A DNA stretch of 13,744 nt from Comamonadaceae bacterium (GTDB taxonomy: Bacteria; Pseudomonadota; Gammaproteobacteria; Burkholderiales; Burkholderiaceae_C), in NCBI GenBank assembly GCA_947464665.1, contig CANHXV010000040.1:1-13744 (forward strand). The letters are read 5' to 3'. The notes below the pieces were generated by a model that did no database searches, was not told where the DNA came from, and saw nothing but the letters and a program-made list of their open reading frames with translations. Positions 6,163 through 12,737 of this stretch are shown piece after piece (the stretch's first letter is position 1; each line of letters opens with the position of its first letter). The position numbers were made by a program, and so were the translations under genes.

Positions 6163-6705
6163 CTAACGACTGCTAAGCCAAAACGGACGTGCCAAGTCAT
6201 TGACTTGGTGAACGGCCACAATTCTCTGAACAAATTTGGCGGGTGAATCCCAAAATCCATCTTGGTATGCAATGACGCGAAGAGAAGCGCAGGTCTGGAG
6301 CAGTTCGCCAGGTTGGAGCAAAAAGTCGGGCCTTGAAGGTTTTCCAATTTTTTCGTGTCCTAGCGCAAAGGTCTCGTAAATGAGAAGACCTTCGGGTGCC
6401 AGGCATTCCAAAATGCGCGGCATCAAGGGGCGCCACAAGTAATTGGTGACCACCACCACATCAAAGGTCAGTCCGCTTAATGGCCAGGGGCCACCTTCTA
6501 TGTCGGACTCGATCACCTGACCATAGGCGCAAGCTTGCGCCAAGGCCTCGCTCGAGCGGTCGACGCCTGTGCAATGGTGCCCCAGACCATGAAAAAACTT
6601 CATGTGCCTGCCTGCGCCACAAGCCAGATCCAAAACCTGACTTTGGGGTTTGGCCAAATGAGACCATCGCTCAACCCAAAGGGAAGGGGCTTCTATGCCG
6701 TGCAT
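6163..6705 (-). CDS. Class I SAM-dependent methyltransferase, substrate unknown
   Basis: A compact Rossmann-fold methyltransferase of 180 residues. Motif I is VLDLACGAGRH (24-34) and the acidic ribose-binding residue is Asp49 in CTGVDRS; the post-motif strand LTFDVVVVTNYLWRP corresponds to motif IV and LAPEGLLIYETF to the following strand. It resembles TehB-like or Methyltransf_11 proteins, and I cannot name the substrate. The ATG at 6705 is chosen because AGGAG lies 10 bases upstream (6716-6720); longer frames to ATG 6732 and 6765 would place that site inside the gene. It is the first gene of the operon with dapA and bamC, and divergent from parE. A link to either partner's pathway is not shown by the sequence. 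Confidence 0.78.
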   Translation of the reverse strand: MHGIEAPSLWVERWSHLAKPQSQVLDLACGAGRHMKFFHGLGHHCTGVDRSSEALAQACAYGQVIESDIEGGPWPLSGLTFDVVVVTNYLWRPLMPRILECLAPEGLLIYETFALGHEKIGKPSRPDFLLQPGELLQTCASLRVIAYQDGFWDSPAKFVQRIVAVHQVNDLARPFWLSSR

Positions 6706-6715
6706 CGTCTCAATA

Positions 6716-6720
6716 CTCCT
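6716..6720 (-). promoter_or_regulatory. Shine-Dalgarno of the methyltransferase gene
   Basis: AGGAG on the minus strand, 10 bases before the ATG at 6705. The spacing is a little long, but it is the only good site and it decides the start among three in-frame ATG codons. Confidence 0.55.
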
Positions 6721-6828
6721 GATGAAATTCATTCGCCGAAAAGCCGTGTGCCACGCATGATGCACGATTGTGAAGTCTTCTGACTGAGGTAGCTGTAAAT
6801 TTATCCAGTACTTTGCGTGAATTCACAC

Positions 6829-6834
6829 TACAAT
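6829..6834 (+). promoter_or_regulatory. Candidate parE -10 box next to the start codon
   Basis: TACAAT matches the -10 consensus at five of six positions and ends 8 bases before the parE ATG. Transcription would begin around 6841, giving a leaderless or near-leaderless mRNA. No Shine-Dalgarno lies between. There is no good -35 at 16-18 bp; TTGCGT at 6813-6818 is too near. Confidence 0.4.
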
Positions 6835-6842
6835 CTGCGCCC

Positions 6843-8825
6843 ATGGCTACAACAACCACTGCAAAATCATCACCTGAATACGGTGAAGGCTCGATTCGGG
6901 TCCTGAAAGGCTTAGAGCCCGTCAAGCAACGTCCGGGCATGTACACCCGCACCGACAACCCCTTGCACGTCATTCAAGAGGTGCTAGACAATGCGGCCGA
7001 CGAGGCGCTAGCAGGGCACGGTAAAAAAATCAAAGTCACCCTGCATACCGATGGGTCGGTCAGCATTGAGGACGACGGTCGCGGCATTCCATTTGGTTTG
7101 CATCCCGAAGAAAAAGCGCCAGTCATTGAATTGGTGTTCACGCGACTTCATGCGGGCGGTAAGTTCGACAAAGGCAGCGGAGGCGCCTACAGTTTCTCGG
7201 GCGGCTTGCATGGGGTGGGGGTAAGTGTGACCAACGCCTTGGCCAAGCGTTTGGAAGCCATCAGCTATCGTGAAGGGCATGTGGCTGCATTGGCGTTTTC
7301 TGCGGGTGATGTCATTGAACAACTTGTAACGCGCAAAGCTGGCGAGGGTGATCGCAAGCAAGGCACCACTGTGCGGGTGTGGCCTGATGCCAAGTATTTT
7401 GAATCGAGTGTTCTGCCCATGACTGAGCTCACGCATTTGCTGCGAAGCAAAGCTGTGCTCATGCCGGGGGTCTCCGTGACGCTCGTCAACGAAAAATCCA
7501 AAGAGACTCAAACTTGGCAATACAAGGCAGGTCTGCGCGATTACCTGATGCAAACCCTGCATGGCGATCCTGTCATCCCATTGTTCGAAGGTGAAGGCTT
7601 TGCAGACAACAACCACGACAGTTTTGCGGAAGGTGAAGGCGCCAGTTGGGCGGTTGCGTTTACAGAAGATGGCCAACCTGTTCGCGAAAGCTATGTCAAC
7701 CTGATTCCCACGACCGCTGGCGGCACCCATGACAGCGGATTGCGAGATGGTTTGTTTACAGCCGTTAAGAGTTTCATAGAGCTGCACAGCTTGTTGCCCA
7801 AAGGTGTGAAGCTCATGCCAGAAGATGTGTTTGCACGAGCCAGTTTTGTGTTGTCCGCCAAGGTGCTTGACCCTCAATTCCAAGGTCAAATCAAAGAGCG
7901 TTTGAATTCGCGCGATGCTGTTCGTTTGGTGTCGAGCTTTGTACGTCCTTGCCTTGAGTTGTGGTTGAACGAGCATGTTGAATACGGCAAGAAATTAGCG
8001 GAGTTGGCCATCAAGGCGGCACAACATCGCCAAAAAGCAGGCCAAAAAGTAGAAAAGCGCAAGAGCTCTGGTGTGGCGGTGCTTCCCGGCAAGCTCACGG
8101 ATTGCGAGAGTAAAGACATAGCGCACAACGAAGTGTTTTTGGTCGAGGGCGATTCGGCCGGCGGCAGCGCCAAGATGGGTCGCGACAAAGAGTGCCAAGC
8201 CATTTTGCCTTTGCGCGGCAAGGTTCTTAACACTTGGGAAGTTGATCGCGATCGTTTGTTTGCCAACAATGAAATTCACGACATCTCGGTGGCCATTGGC
8301 GTCGATCCGCATGGCCCCAACGACTCTCCCGATCTATCAGGTTTGCGATACGGCAAGATTTGTATTTTGAGCGATGCCGACGTTGATGGCTCGCACATTC
8401 AAGTCCTCCTCTTAACGCTGTTTTTTCGTCACTTTCCAAAGCTCATTGAAACGGGCAATGTGTTTGTGGCACGCCCACCCTTGTTCCGTGTCGATGCACC
8501 TGCACGCGGCAAAAAACCAGCCGCCAAAATGTATGCGCTAGACGATGGTGAATTGCAGAGTATCTTAGACAAGTTGCGCAAAGACGGCGTGCGTGAAGGT
8601 GCATGGAGCATCAGCCGATTCAAAGGCTTAGGCGAGATGAATGCTGAGCAGTTATGGGAAACCACCCTGAATCCAGACACACGTCGTTTGTTGCCTGTGC
8701 AACTAGGTACTCTTGACTTTGCGCAAACCGAAAGTTTGATCACCCAATTGATGGGCAAGGGCGAGGCAGCTGCGCGCCGCGAACTGATGGAATTGCACGG
8801 CGATGACATTGAAGTTGACATCTGA
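6843..8825 (+). CDS. parE: DNA topoisomerase IV subunit B (ATPase subunit)
   Basis: ParE powers the decatenation of daughter chromosomes together with ParC. The GHKL ATPase is clear: general-base Glu46 and Asn50 in QEVLDNAADEAL, DDGRGIP at 77-83 and the ATP lid GGLHGVGVSV at 120-129. A transducer domain (about 225-400) follows, then TOPRIM with EGDSAGGSAK starting at Glu435 and DADVDG with Asp511/Asp513 for Mg2+, and the C-terminal SRFKGLGEMN block. The phrase RPGMYTRTDNPLHVIQEVLDNAADEALAG fits ParE better than GyrB, and there is no GyrB-type insertion in TOPRIM. The 660 residues are near the usual length. The ATG at 6843 is preferred over an in-frame TTG at 6813. parC follows 25 bp later on the same strand and is almost certainly co-transcribed. 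Confidence 0.95.
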   Translation: MATTTTAKSSPEYGEGSIRVLKGLEPVKQRPGMYTRTDNPLHVIQEVLDNAADEALAGHGKKIKVTLHTDGSVSIEDDGRGIPFGLHPEEKAPVIELVFTRLHAGGKFDKGSGGAYSFSGGLHGVGVSVTNALAKRLEAISYREGHVAALAFSAGDVIEQLVTRKAGEGDRKQGTTVRVWPDAKYFESSVLPMTELTHLLRSKAVLMPGVSVTLVNEKSKETQTWQYKAGLRDYLMQTLHGDPVIPLFEGEGFADNNHDSFAEGEGASWAVAFTEDGQPVRESYVNLIPTTAGGTHDSGLRDGLFTAVKSFIELHSLLPKGVKLMPEDVFARASFVLSAKVLDPQFQGQIKERLNSRDAVRLVSSFVRPCLELWLNEHVEYGKKLAELAIKAAQHRQKAGQKVEKRKSSGVAVLPGKLTDCESKDIAHNEVFLVEGDSAGGSAKMGRDKECQAILPLRGKVLNTWEVDRDRLFANNEIHDISVAIGVDPHGPNDSPDLSGLRYGKICILSDADVDGSHIQVLLLTLFFRHFPKLIETGNVFVARPPLFRVDAPARGKKPAAKMYALDDGELQSILDKLRKDGVREGAWSISRFKGLGEMNAEQLWETTLNPDTRRLLPVQLGTLDFAQTESLITQLMGKGEAAARRELMELHGDDIEVDI

Positions 8826-8850
8826 TGTGCAAATTTAAATTGAACAGACC

Positions 8851-11220
8851 ATGAACGATCAACCCACCTTAGACCTTCAAAATAGCGAGTCTGATGACTC
8901 TCTGAATTTGGCTACGTATGCGCAGCGTGCCTACCTTGAGTATGCCTTGAGTGTGGTCAAGGGCCGTGCTTTGCCCGATGTGTGCGATGGCCAAAAACCA
9001 GTGCAGCGACGCATTTTGTATTCCATGTCTCGAATGGGTTTAGGCTTCTCAGGTGCCACAGGTGCCAAGCCTGTGAAAAGTGCGCGCGTGGTGGGCGATG
9101 TGTTGGGCCGCTTCCACCCCCATGGCGACCAAGCTGCCTACGATGCATTGGTGCGCATGGCGCAAGACTTTAGCCAGCGTTACCCCCTCATTGATGGTCA
9201 GGGCAACTTTGGCAGTCGCGATGGCGATGGCGCTGCAGCCATGCGTTACACCGAAGCACGTCTTTCCAAAATTACCACTTTGCTGTTGGAAGAGATTGAC
9301 CAAGGTACCGTCGATTTCATTCCCAACTACGATGGCTCTACCGAAGAGCCTCGTCAGTTGCCAGCGCGGTTGCCGTTTGTCTTGATGAATGGTGCCAGTG
9401 GCATTGCAGTGGGTTTGGCCACTGAAATTCCAAGTCACAATTTGCGCGAAGTGGCCGATGCTTGCGTGGCACTCATTAAGTCACCCAAACTCACCGACGA
9501 AGAATTGTTGACTTTGGTGCCTGGCCCCGACTATCCAGGTGGTGGCCAAATCATCAGCCCAGCCTCTGACATTGCAGATGCCTACCGAACGGGCCGTGGT
9601 TCATTGAAAGTTCGTGCGCGTTGGAAAATTGAAGAATTGGCCCGCGGCCAATGGCAATTGGTCGTCATTGAATTGCCCATTGGCGTAAGCTCGCAAAAAG
9701 TGCTGGAAGAAATTGAAGAGCTGACCAACCCCAAAGTCAAAGCTGGCAAAAAAGCCTTGAGTGCAGACCAAATGCAACTCAAGGGCAGCATCTTGTCTTT
9801 GCTCGATGTGGTGCGCGACGAGTCCAGCAAAGACGCTGCAGTGCGTTTGGTGTTCGAGCCTAAAACCAGTCGTATTGAGCAACAGGAATTGATCACGGCT
9901 TTATTGGCACACACCAGCTTAGAAACATCGTCCCCTATCAACATGACCTCCGTGGGCATTGATGGCAAGCCGGTGCAAAAGTCATTGCGCCAAATGATGC
10001 TTGAGTGGATCAGCTTCCGCCAGCGAACCATTGTTCGCCGCTCTGAGCATCGCCTAGGCAAGGTGATGGACCGCATCCATATTTTGGAAGGTCGTCAGTT
10101 GGTGTTGCTCAACATTGACGAGGTGATTGCCATCATTCGTCAAAGCGATGAGCCTAAACAGGCTTTGATCGCCCGCTTCAGGCTAAGCGAACGACAAGCT
10201 GAAGACATTCTTGACATCCGCCTGCGGCAATTGGCCCGTTTGGAAGGCATCAAGATTGAACAAGAGTTAAAAGAGTTGCGGTCCGAGCAAACTCAGCTTG
10301 AAGAAATTTTAGCTAATCCATCAGCGCTTAAGCGCTTGATGGTGAAAGAGATTGAGCAAGATGCCAAAGCTTTTGCAGATCCGCGTCGCACGCTCATTCA
10401 AGAAGAAAAGAAGGCCGTGGCTGAGGTGAAGGTTGTGGACGAGCCCGTCACCGTGGTGGTGTCGCAAAAGGGTTGGGTGCGTGCGCGACAAGGTCATGGT
10501 CACGACGCCAGCAGCTTTGCATTCAAGGCCGGTGATAGTTTGTATGGCACCTACGAATGCCGTACCGTTGATACGCTACTGGCCTTTGGCACAGCCCAAA
10601 AAGGCAGTGGTCGTGTGTACTCGGTGCCTGTGTCGTCTTTGCCCGGTGCAAGGGGCGATGGGCAGCCTGTCACCACGCTCATTGAATTGGAAGCGGGCAC
10701 CCAAATTGCTCATTACTTTGCAGGACCTCTAAATGCCACACTGTTGCTATCAAGCTCTGGCGGCTATGGTTTCATGGCCACGGTAGACAACATGACTTCG
10801 CGCCATAAAGGCGGCAAAGCTTTCCTTACAGTGGGTGAGGGCGAATCGGTGTGCGCGCCCTCTCATGTGTCAGGGTCAAACGCGACACCGCAACCTGGCG
10901 CTTCATCGATGCCTGCCGCAACCCATGTTGCCTGTGCTTCCACGGGCGGCCGCATACTGACATTCGAAATCAGTGAACTTAAGCTGATGGAAAAAGGTGG
11001 ACGTGGATTGATGTTGCTGGATTTAGAAGCCAAAGATGCCTTGGCTGGGGCTGCCGCCTATACCCGCAGTGTGAAATTGACAGGCATAGGCCGTGGCGGC
11101 AAAGACCGCGAGGAAACGCTTGAAATTCGCAGTTTGAACAATGCGCGAGCGGCTAGGGCGCGCAAAGGCAAGGCTGCAGATTTGGGCTTCAAGCCCACCC
11201 ACATTTCTCGCGTTGAATAA
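8851..11220 (+). CDS. parC: DNA topoisomerase IV subunit A
   Basis: ParC holds the DNA-cleaving tyrosine of topoisomerase IV. The winged-helix domain has QRRILYSMSRMGL, RVVGDVLGRFHPHGDQAAYD and AAMRYTEARLSK, where Arg132-Tyr133 match the catalytic Arg-Tyr pair. The tower region includes the conserved QLPARLPFVLMNGASGIAVG. A beta-pinwheel C-terminal domain begins near residue 535 (VVSQKGWVRARQGHG) and lacks a GyrA box, which supports ParC over GyrA. The 789 residues are a little longer than E. coli ParC; a low-complexity loop at about 667-697 (Ser/Ala/Pro-rich) explains part of this. At the quinolone-pocket position equal to E. coli Ser80 the residue is Gln94, with Asp98 at the Glu84 position. 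No strong Shine-Dalgarno is seen. It ends 9 bp from the stop of the converging response regulator gene. Confidence 0.95.
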   Translation: MNDQPTLDLQNSESDDSLNLATYAQRAYLEYALSVVKGRALPDVCDGQKPVQRRILYSMSRMGLGFSGATGAKPVKSARVVGDVLGRFHPHGDQAAYDALVRMAQDFSQRYPLIDGQGNFGSRDGDGAAAMRYTEARLSKITTLLLEEIDQGTVDFIPNYDGSTEEPRQLPARLPFVLMNGASGIAVGLATEIPSHNLREVADACVALIKSPKLTDEELLTLVPGPDYPGGGQIISPASDIADAYRTGRGSLKVRARWKIEELARGQWQLVVIELPIGVSSQKVLEEIEELTNPKVKAGKKALSADQMQLKGSILSLLDVVRDESSKDAAVRLVFEPKTSRIEQQELITALLAHTSLETSSPINMTSVGIDGKPVQKSLRQMMLEWISFRQRTIVRRSEHRLGKVMDRIHILEGRQLVLLNIDEVIAIIRQSDEPKQALIARFRLSERQAEDILDIRLRQLARLEGIKIEQELKELRSEQTQLEEILANPSALKRLMVKEIEQDAKAFADPRRTLIQEEKKAVAEVKVVDEPVTVVVSQKGWVRARQGHGHDASSFAFKAGDSLYGTYECRTVDTLLAFGTAQKGSGRVYSVPVSSLPGARGDGQPVTTLIELEAGTQIAHYFAGPLNATLLLSSSGGYGFMATVDNMTSRHKGGKAFLTVGEGESVCAPSHVSGSNATPQPGASSMPAATHVACASTGGRILTFEISELKLMEKGGRGLMLLDLEAKDALAGAAAYTRSVKLTGIGRGGKDREETLEIRSLNNARAARARKGKAADLGFKPTHISRVE

Positions 11221-11231
11221 AGCCTAGGCTT
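11220..11231. repeat. 12-bp perfect palindrome between convergent stops
   Basis: AAGCCTAGGCTT begins on the last base of the parC stop and covers the first bases of the response regulator stop. In RNA it could form only a 4-bp stem with a CUAG loop, so it is too weak for a normal terminator, although ATCTTTT follows on the plus strand. No other terminator is visible between these genes. Confidence 0.5.
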
Positions 11232-11919
11232 ATCTTTTGGGTGCGAAATGCATGCGTGGCACGAACTGGTATGTGGATCGCCAGCAGGTGGCCAAAAGCT
11301 CCTCAGGGCCGTGGCGGTGGTTTAACTTCTTGCGAAGTCTAGAGACGCAAACTTGCAGGCGTTTGTTGTTGTAAAAATCTGAGAGCCCCCAAATGGCCAT
11401 TTCTAAGGCATCGCTGCGCAATGCTTGTTCAGGGGCCATGGCCAATTGTGTGAGCAGCACGGTTTCCATGGCGGTCAGCCCAATCGCGTTGTTGGCTGGG
11501 CCAGTGAGCAAGGCCCGCACAGGATCGATGGTCCATCCGGTTTTGAGGGTTCTGGGCAGCCTGGCTGCCAATCGTTCAATGATGGCAATCAATTCACTGG
11601 GATTGAAGGGTTTGCTGATGCAGACGTCAGCACCCGCAGAAATAGCGGCAATGCGCTCCTGGGGTTGGGTGGCCGGAGCAATCATGACCACACGAACTTC
11701 TGGGTGTTTGGCCAACTTGGCTACATAGCTCAGACTTTGTTCACCCAATGTGAGAGCATCTAAAACCACGACATCACTGATTTGCTGGGCGTTTTGTGCG
11801 GCCAAGTCGTCTGCGTCCATGTGGTGATGGCCTTGAATGCCGGCACTATGCAGGTGCGCAAGGACCTGTTCCGCCAAGTTAGAGTCTTGTTCGACGAAGC
11901 TGACGCAGAGTGGTTTCAT
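11230..11919 (-). CDS. OmpR/PhoB-type response regulator with degenerate receiver
   Basis: The 229-residue protein has a receiver-like domain (1-118) and an OmpR-type winged helix (about 125-225). The DNA-binding part is well preserved: LTAMETVLLTQLAM, the recognition region NNKRLQVCVSRLRKKL and a closing TCWRSTYQFV hairpin. In the receiver the acidic pocket reads FVEQD, so the Asp that normally binds Mg2+ (PhoB Asp10) is Gln11. The phospho-acceptor position appears to be Asp54 in VVVLDALT, and Lys103 in ISKPF is kept. The conserved Thr/Ser after beta-4 is Ala81 (VVMIAPAT). This suggests a regulator that is phosphorylated poorly or works without phosphorylation. No histidine kinase gene is nearby, so it is an orphan here. 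AGGA eight bases before the ATG at 11919 supports the start. An AT-rich gap lies upstream. Its targets are unknown. Confidence 0.85.
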   Translation of the reverse strand: MKPLCVSFVEQDSNLAEQVLAHLHSAGIQGHHHMDADDLAAQNAQQISDVVVLDALTLGEQSLSYVAKLAKHPEVRVVMIAPATQPQERIAAISAGADVCISKPFNPSELIAIIERLAARLPRTLKTGWTIDPVRALLTGPANNAIGLTAMETVLLTQLAMAPEQALRSDALEMAIWGLSDFYNNKRLQVCVSRLRKKLNHRHGPEELLATCWRSTYQFVPRMHFAPKR

Positions 11920-11934
11920 GGCGGTTTTCCTATT

Positions 11935-12035
11935 TAAATGTTTACTTAAGAATTCATAATAATTCTTTTAGTTAAAACTTTTAAATGAATTTTTGATAAT
12001 TTTATAGTTAAAATTAATTCATTTTAATCAGAAAA
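11935..12035. promoter_or_regulatory. AT-rich control region upstream of the response regulator
   Basis: The 90 bases 11941-12030 contain only 11 G or C, far below the surrounding genes. Repeats inside it: AGTTAAAA at 11970-11977 and again at 12006-12013 (36 bp apart), and AAATGAATT (11983-11991) mirrored by AATTCATTT (12016-12024). Several TATAAA/TATTAT-like strings occur on the minus strand, so a single promoter cannot be picked. It could hold the regulator's promoter with UP-element-like or nucleoid-protein sites. The full gap 11920-12120 shows no coding potential that I can support. Confidence 0.55.
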
Positions 12036-12053
12036 GACCATTCCCCCTCTCAA

Positions 12054-12067
12054 AACTATCAATAGTT
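12054..12067. repeat. 14-bp inverted repeat, candidate operator
   Basis: AACTAT (12054-12059) and ATAGTT (12062-12067) are perfect arms around CA. It lies downstream of the RidA gene and about 135 bp upstream of the response regulator start. It may be an operator or a weak hairpin after the RidA gene; the stem is too AT-rich to be a convincing terminator. A second looser pair, CTTTGC (12069-12074) and GCAAAG (12089-12094), follows at once. Confidence 0.4.
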
Positions 12068-12120
12068 GCTTTGCCTTGCCATGAACTTGCAAAGAAAGGC
12101 AGTGTGGCAATTTTGTTGAA

Positions 12121-12576
12121 TTAGATTAATTCTGCAATCAATTCAATCTCTACGCAGGCGCCCATGGGCAGTTGAGCAACGCCAAAAGCACTTCGAGCGT
12201 GCGCGCCGGCATCGCCAAATACCTGGCCCAACAACTCACTGCAGCCATTGGTCACCAAGTGCTGCTCTGTAAATTCAGATGTTGAATTCACCAGACTCAT
12301 CACCTTGACAATTCGTTTGACCTTGTTGAGGTCGCCGACAGCCGCATGCAGGGTGCCCAGCAAGTCGATTGCAACCGCTCTGGCTGCAGCTTTGCCTTCT
12401 TCGGTTTGAATGTTCTTACCAAATTGCCCCGTCCAAGCTTGGCCGTTCTTTTTAGAAATATGGCCACTCAAAAAAACCAAATTGCCAGTTTGAGCAAAGG
12501 GGACATAGGCTGCAGCGGGTGTGGCAACAGGTGGCAAAGTGATTTGCAATTCTTCTAGGCGTTTGTAGATGGACAT
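12121..12576 (-). CDS. RidA/YjgF/YER057c/UK114-family protein
   Basis: A 151-residue single-domain protein of the Rid family, which forms trimers; RidA itself hydrolyses reactive enamine/imine intermediates made by PLP enzymes. The signatures are GNLVFLSGHISKKNG (31-45), the middle helix GKAAARAVAIDLLGTLHAAVGDLNKV and the C-terminal HARSAFGVAQLPMGACVEIE, with Arg128 at the position that binds the substrate carboxylate in active Rid proteins. The length and the phrase SLVNSTSEFTEQHLVTNGCSELL fit the longer Rid subgroup of about 150 residues rather than the 128-residue RidA archetype, so the exact activity is uncertain. The ATG at 12576 gives a normal N-terminus although no Shine-Dalgarno is visible. 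It is followed on the same strand, after 201 bp, by the response regulator, and is divergent from comEC. Confidence 0.88.
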   Translation of the reverse strand: MSIYKRLEELQITLPPVATPAAAYVPFAQTGNLVFLSGHISKKNGQAWTGQFGKNIQTEEGKAAARAVAIDLLGTLHAAVGDLNKVKRIVKVMSLVNSTSEFTEQHLVTNGCSELLGQVFGDAGAHARSAFGVAQLPMGACVEIELIAELI

Positions 12577-12607
12577 ATTGAAAAAATGGGTTAAAGATTT
12601 AAGTTTA

Positions 12608-12632
12608 AATCAGTTCCACTGTGACACTGATT
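12608..12632. repeat. Inverted repeat in the RidA/comEC divergent gap
   Basis: AATCAGT (12608-12614) and ACTGATT (12626-12632) are perfect 7-bp arms 11 bp apart, a spacing suited to a dimeric regulator. It lies 32 bp upstream of the RidA-family start. Next to it are CACGTG (12633-12638) and GTGCAC (12636-12641). The rest of the 161-bp gap has no clear promoter pair; TTGACT on the minus strand (around 12651-12646) and TAAACT at 12691-12696 are weak candidates. Confidence 0.4.
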
Positions 12633-12737
12633 CACGTGCACTGCAAGTCAACGTAACTGCGCTTGCATCGAAATAGCAGCTTGTGCCTCCTAAACTAGAA
12701 AAAGCTGCGCCATGCTGGGCACAAAGAAAGGCTCGAC

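Noticed and set aside
7008..7976. 322-codon open frame on the minus strand inside parE
   Set aside because: No recognisable domain, no Shine-Dalgarno, and it lies wholly antisense to a strongly conserved gene; it is a codon-bias shadow.
12069..12094. CTTTGC...GCAAAG as the terminator of the RidA-family gene
   Set aside because: Six-base arms with a 14-base loop and no U-run on the minus strand; kept only as a note beside the neighbouring inverted repeat.
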